From an uncultured Odoribacter sp. (GTDB lineage: Bacteria > Bacteroidota > Bacteroidia > Bacteroidales > Marinifilaceae), in assembly GCA_900541415.1 (NCBI GenBank), contig UQJP01000018.1, positions 26,435 to 90,434 of the forward strand: a DNA stretch of 64,000 bases. Direction: 5' to 3'. This document shows positions 61,901 through 64,000 of this stretch, one piece after another (the stretch's first letter is position 1; each line of letters opens with the position of its first letter). A program made the position numbers and the translations under genes. The notes below the pieces were generated by a model. That model had not been told where the DNA came from. It saw only the letters and a program-made list of their open reading frames with translations, and searched no databases.

Positions 61901-63969
61901 CTTATCCGGTTTATTTCACTTCGAATGCCGGAGGTGCTATCGTTGTGAAGACATTATTCAATGGTGTTACCGGACAATTGGTAAATTCAGGGGATGAAGT
62001 GAAGCATTTTACTCAATTGACAATTTCGGCTTTGCCTGCCGGGGATAATTACCGTTTGAAAGAAGGAGGCCTGGTAACGGAAATGGGAGGTTTGGCAGTT
62101 CCCGATCCGACAACAATCGCTTCTGTATCGGATGTTGTAAATATTCAGGCGGAATTTGAAAAACTGTATCGGGTTGAATTGATTGCGCCGGAAGCGGAGA
62201 AGGGAGAATTGAGTGTGACTTGTGCCGATACTAATGCCGTAGGGCATTGGTATCCGGCGGGAACAGCTCTTCAGGTTACGGCAGAGCCCAAGGAAGGATA
62301 TGAGCTGGTTTCGGTGGAGGTGAATGGCAGTGGTCTGACTGGAATCCCGGCGGAAGGTGGAAATATAATTTATACTGTTCCCAATAATACGGCGGTCGAT
62401 GTTTTGGAATTTAAGGCTAATTATGCTTTGAAGAAATATAAGGTAACTTTAATTGCTTCAGGTAAGGGGGTAATGACGGTGTCCGGCTGGCCGGGAGGCA
62501 TCCAAAACATTGTGAATACCAGCGTAACCAGTAGCAGTATCACTCATTTTACGGAATTGAATATTTCTGCGCTTCCCGACGGGAAGAGTTACCTGATTTC
62601 TAAATTTGTGATTTATTTACCGGATGGAAGCCAGAAGGTGGTGACGGGTGCGGATACTACAATTACGATAACCGGGAATACGAATATTGAAGTTGTATTT
62701 AAAAAGTATTATTGGATTGTTTACGATGAGCCGGAACACGGGCAATTAATTGTGCAGGAGAACGGAAATCCTGTTGCTTCCGGTGCGCGCTATCCGGGTT
62801 TGACCACCCTGACGGTCGGCACGCTCCCGGCAGAAGGATACGAAGTTGAGACGCTTACGGCCAATGATGCGGAAATATTGCATAATTCCGTGATGCTGCC
62901 TTTGCAGGATGCTGTTTACGACACGCTTTATCTGGAAGCGAAGTTTAAAATAAAAACTCATACTTTAACCGTGATACAGCCGAAAGAGGGCAAGATAAGT
63001 GTAGAGAAACTGGAAGCGAACGGGGTGTGGGTTACGCTGGATGTTACCCAGCCTGTGGTGCTGGATTACTGGACTCAGGTGCGTATGCAGGTAAGCGTAA
63101 ATGAGGTTGAATATAATGAATTTAAGGAATTGACGGTGAACGGCACTGCACATCCAGTGGGAAATCCCTGGGTGATCAAGGGAGATTGTCAGGTGGAAGC
63201 TCTGATTACCCCCCGTTTGTTTACCGTGAATTATGAGCATCCTTCCCACGGGCGTTTACAGGTGGTGACGAGTGAAGGAGTGGAAGTTATTAACGGTGGG
63301 CAGGTTCCTTATCAGACACGACTGATTATTAATGCTATACAGAACGATCCGGAAGGGTATCAGGTCACGGAAATCGATGTCAACGGAGAAGATATTGATA
63401 ACGGGGCTACCTGGGTGGTGACCGGAAATGTGAGGATAAAGGCTTCGATTGCGATTAATCGCTGGGAGGTGGCTACCTCTGTTACAGGCCAGGGAGAATT
63501 GCCCTTGTTATACCGGGATCAAAGTTTTGTACAAACTCCCGTGGATTCGGTTGAGCATTATCAGGTGCTGAAAATCTCTTCCCGTCCGGCAGAGGGATGG
63601 CAGCTTTATACATTGGATGTATTTGGTGCGGAAATGAGGACGGACAGTACGTTTACGGTGACACAGGACATTCAGGTGAATGCCGTTTTCCGTAAGAAAG
63701 AACCTTATTTATTCCCGGTGGTCTTTACCCCGAACGGGGATGGCTATAACGATGCCTGGATTGTATCGGGATTGTGGCAATCGCCTGACAATACATTGGA
63801 AATTTACGACCGTCAGCAACGGAGGGTTTACAAATCGTCCCCCTATATGAACGAGTGGGAAGGAACCACGGACAGTGGAAAAGTTTTGCCGGCGGGTACT
63901 TATGTATATAAATTTACAACCGCCACAGGAGAAGAGGTTATGGGGGTGGTGTCTATTATGAGGAAGTAA
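55915..63969 (+). CDS. Giant surface protein: beta-helix cap, ~27 InlB-B-like repeats, T9SS type B sorting domain
   Basis: I start this 2684-residue protein at ATG 55915, where a signal peptide begins (ending VASAQ); the longer TTG-started frame overlaps the previous gene. Residues 22-129 are the last turns of a right-handed beta-helix with the ending seen in choice-of-anchor proteins: IKNTIVWGNKG, DFRLGKNSPCIDMGAD and NNQIDIGANEY. About 27 units of 80-105 residues follow, each starting Y-x-V-x-hydrophobic and ending hydrophobic-x-A-x-F. These resemble the divergent InlB B-repeat. The C-terminus is a compact type B sorting domain: FPVVFTPNGDGYNDAWIVSG, LEIYDRQQRRVYKSS and LPAGTYVYKF. It is probably a long flexible surface stalk. 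Confidence 0.92.
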   Translation: MIKRCYFVVVYCVLVLWASVASAQTVKEEGAAVKLGSGATIKNTIVWGNKGKQLEGGKTPVNCHIQGVNGVKSPLFQDSTKSDFRLGKNSPCIDMGADATEFADPAAVDLWGNKRVNNQIDIGANEYRTYQINFIKDPQIGIIQDIAGVTYDSAKVEPGEKYLFKPDYGKIAGITADMVVVQKLEGGEELTADADGVYTLPAVNSDITIKITLTPPIVVTVEEALFGTLTVTRQSNGQKVPDLSGKNSITVDKNEYIRLDTVSTPGYYCDAVFMRLKEPVGSPEVSVRDKVGKDNGIQVTESIFCRAEFKPLSYPVKLRVNDPNMGQLTVVNNKDAETYTLPAGSANYQKSVEYGADKTFGITIANNPGYGIKSVKIYDADGVSNPRDITAAVNRVADMRVGGLVIDVVFEPARYTVSWNCSNGDLNVTPGTETNMPGGGKKVEVAYGTVITVQPLANVGYEYVLNSLKVQLSDGTQQVLPDATKQWTVVGNITLSAQFSSLKPLVTIQIDEPGGSNNGVTTNPVLGADNRVDYGASLTLEPAAKPGYHCSEIWVDGVKQVSHSSVGLPSIEQDVTVKFVFVPDEFAITYTNLTPAFGTLLLERQQYGAAVWNTYTSSPGKADYLDKVRVTATPVNVHYLLDKLTLTSISAGQMVIFSGREQEVRENLAVEATFKPKEYSVSIRKTSGNTDKGTISLKDKATGKKLCELPSGSTSSVVNIPYGTEVLIEWSCSQGYGMKTVNKTVGGITESVLASRIFTVEGDTEVVFEIYQSSNFYSVNWKIDQPGGSVGNELKVYENTEGDIALGATREEGTPLQIETATASGDTLISLTDQFGNAVSTGYRLNQNLEVTAKFVRKCTVKISNPGGATVVVSKDGVRLADGALVPAGSVLQCAITADNSSVGCKSLTVNSVACWTGTITVTTPPPSTSGNVGYTIPEAHTGGEIWFSGTADTYYRVKYTAANFGSFTVEETGSLVGTLVPGREYWFPENGTILELKAQETVPGYVFNADRKVVNQAILPNQDIILNGNNGVYSLLMLLDKDMDLVTTFEIRSYNVNLNIPLPPGKTLAEVGSVSLTGGVAVLNDAGNTKVNYNGVLTLNVSSNAGYAVRIKDGGNIKQSGLVGTYVYNTLPAKADVALEVEFIPLYQVNYGTDVAKVCRTDGTVVANGGWAYAGETLKAYSVTPSEKGKECKEVSVNDATSGNPYGSSTTTLADGTIEYEFHMPGANVRVGARFDWINYDLTLSLNAPVNAGVLSVVKVVGGIGIPVSGGSGVLSYGDMLKVAVALQPVAVGSPDTWYEVSSCSALMGGNNIALTPSVSGLNYEYTFTVPVSDDVDITSVLVRKMQNLIVRVTPVNSGFNVKVQVDGGTPVEYASFQSIRVPVGATVEAWAQVTAAAPEGYELSSFPGTGEKETHVLKTVPLTTDLYLSAVFSLKEFPLNVKVVPDNGGRISLQDNAGNYYAKGKYKVEYGTVLSGITASPENDYFRLTGITGFMGGTDRFIGQTSPYQIDKVVDSVGIEARFEKLYKVVKNSNLYGTMEVFEAGSLVNAEDKFYPAGSSFTVVLTPDDESYQCSSAQILLPGSGSSAVSLVIDDKGKASYSIPAGLVATDLVFIAHFEKKKYKVTLDRTPDAGGMAELWVGDKATGTLLASLAKDDSGTPLTVDDVEHGTVIDFYTEADFPNYDVVVKSVGANAYTVPVTIVSDTTFTVKFGKRYQVNIIDPGNIHVYRENGVEVVSGELVPEGMVLRVKAQKTGHNYTRLSVFKADDNTEYRAWNNADADGVIEEDFVMPAYDVKIDGVNEPKKYTVSIVQPAPVGYTSLTVETVPLSGTGIGINDGDKVEYLTSLRATLIPHAWYDAGTISATVGGIARGTTEVGGTFKIDGIDGDVVITATVVRKQKLVSIHLDSELNGTGNVVSVTTEDGTEHTFAADGSLLVDVGAPLVIRTLPAVGYKAVALEPVPGMPVTTEPIALAIANMPDYDMTITARFAIKTYPVYFTSNAGGAIVVKTLFNGVTGQLVNSGDEVKHFTQLTISALPAGDNYRLKEGGLVTEMGGLAVPDPTTIASVSDVVNIQAEFEKLYRVELIAPEAEKGELSVTCADTNAVGHWYPAGTALQVTAEPKEGYELVSVEVNGSGLTGIPAEGGNIIYTVPNNTAVDVLEFKANYALKKYKVTLIASGKGVMTVSGWPGGIQNIVNTSVTSSSITHFTELNISALPDGKSYLISKFVIYLPDGSQKVVTGADTTITITGNTNIEVVFKKYYWIVYDEPEHGQLIVQENGNPVASGARYPGLTTLTVGTLPAEGYEVETLTANDAEILHNSVMLPLQDAVYDTLYLEAKFKIKTHTLTVIQPKEGKISVEKLEANGVWVTLDVTQPVVLDYWTQVRMQVSVNEVEYNEFKELTVNGTAHPVGNPWVIKGDCQVEALITPRLFTVNYEHPSHGRLQVVTSEGVEVINGGQVPYQTRLIINAIQNDPEGYQVTEIDVNGEDIDNGATWVVTGNVRIKASIAINRWEVATSVTGQGELPLLYRDQSFVQTPVDSVEHYQVLKISSRPAEGWQLYTLDVFGAEMRTDSTFTVTQDIQVNAVFRKKEPYLFPVVFTPNGDGYNDAWIVSGLWQSPDNTLEIYDRQQRRVYKSSPYMNEWEGTTDSGKVLPAGTYVYKFTTATGEEVMGVVSIMRK
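56302..63705 (+). repeat. ~27 divergent InlB-B-like protein repeats
   Basis: By my segmentation the coding sequence contains about 27 units averaging 274 bases (about 91 residues). They are conserved at protein level in the first strand, a central G-Y-x-hydrophobic segment and the closing A-x-F strand. They are too divergent at DNA level to look like recent duplications. Confidence 0.8.
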
Positions 63970-63970
63970 G

Positions 63971-64000
63971 ATGAAACGAATCGTATTGGCTATATTATTA
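63971..64000 (+). CDS. Start of another secreted protein gene (3'-truncated)
   Basis: An ATG one base after the stop of the giant gene opens MKRIVLAILL, the start of a typical signal peptide. Only ten codons are in the window. By analogy with the first giant gene a PorP/SprF-type partner is a reasonable guess, but the sequence does not show it. Confidence 0.6.
   Translation, partial: MKRIVLAILL

Noticed and set aside
1..64000. CRISPR arrays, tRNA or rRNA genes, insertion sequences, phage genes
   Set aside because: I found no regularly spaced repeats of CRISPR type, no cloverleaf-like sequence that I could support, and no transposase or integrase reading frame.

Overview
The window reads as a chromosomal segment of a Bacteroidota bacterium, most likely an anaerobic gut-type Bacteroidales. 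The evidence is the TAnnTTTG promoter elements, the near absence of Shine-Dalgarno sequences, the gldJ-type lipoprotein, PorP/SprF and type B C-terminal sorting domains of the type IX secretion system (T9SS), BF3164-like propeller lipoproteins, and Bacteroidota-type families such as DUF4301 and DUF6427. A butyryl-CoA-dehydrogenase-like/EtfAB operon plus an arylpyruvate oxidoreductase cluster suggests an Odoribacter/Butyricimonas-like amino-acid-fermenting relative. That genus guess is inference.

Layout. 1-2670 is the 3' end of a PKD-domain T9SS substrate. 2.9-5.8 kb holds a propeller lipoprotein and a secreted sialidase. 5.9-18 kb is mostly housekeeping: DUF2461, purD, a DUF6427-like membrane protein, pyrC, a polyprenol-phosphate mannosyltransferase, murF, gldJ, ispF, a C1B peptidase and lpdA. 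18.1-21.5 kb has a two-half DUF305 protein facing a znuABC-like metal importer. 21.7-23 kb carries asnA behind an apparent asparagine-specific attenuator. 23.2-26.5 kb is a tricorn-type protease. 27.1-33.4 kb runs from an omega-amidase-like nitrilase into an iorA-iorB-aminotransferase-paaK-ACT cluster that can convert aromatic amino acids to aryl-acetyl-CoA/arylacetate. 33.5-42.7 kb, all on the minus strand, holds a second propeller lipoprotein, the acyl-CoA dehydrogenase-etfA-etfB operon (with four 9-bp tandem units upstream of etfB), aroE, a DUF368 carrier, DUF4301 and a small acidic protein.

42.9-64 kb is one closely spaced surface-protein locus on the plus strand. It contains a 2606-residue PKD protein with a type B sorting domain and a PorP/SprF partner. 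Next come four paralogous small secreted proteins, each a piece of beta-helix plus a C-type-lectin-like domain. The locus continues with a 2684-residue protein carrying a terminal beta-helix piece, about 27 InlB-B-like repeats and a type B sorting domain, and then the start of another gene.

The two most notable observations are these. (1) A 25-codon leader ORF upstream of asnA contains 11 Asn codons. It is followed by a 10-bp terminator whose whole 5' arm can instead pair with the 3' end of the leader ORF, which is the architecture of ribosome-mediated attenuation. (2) Beta-helix pieces are distributed over five consecutive secreted proteins just ahead of a giant repeat stalk, which suggests a multi-subunit surface structure.
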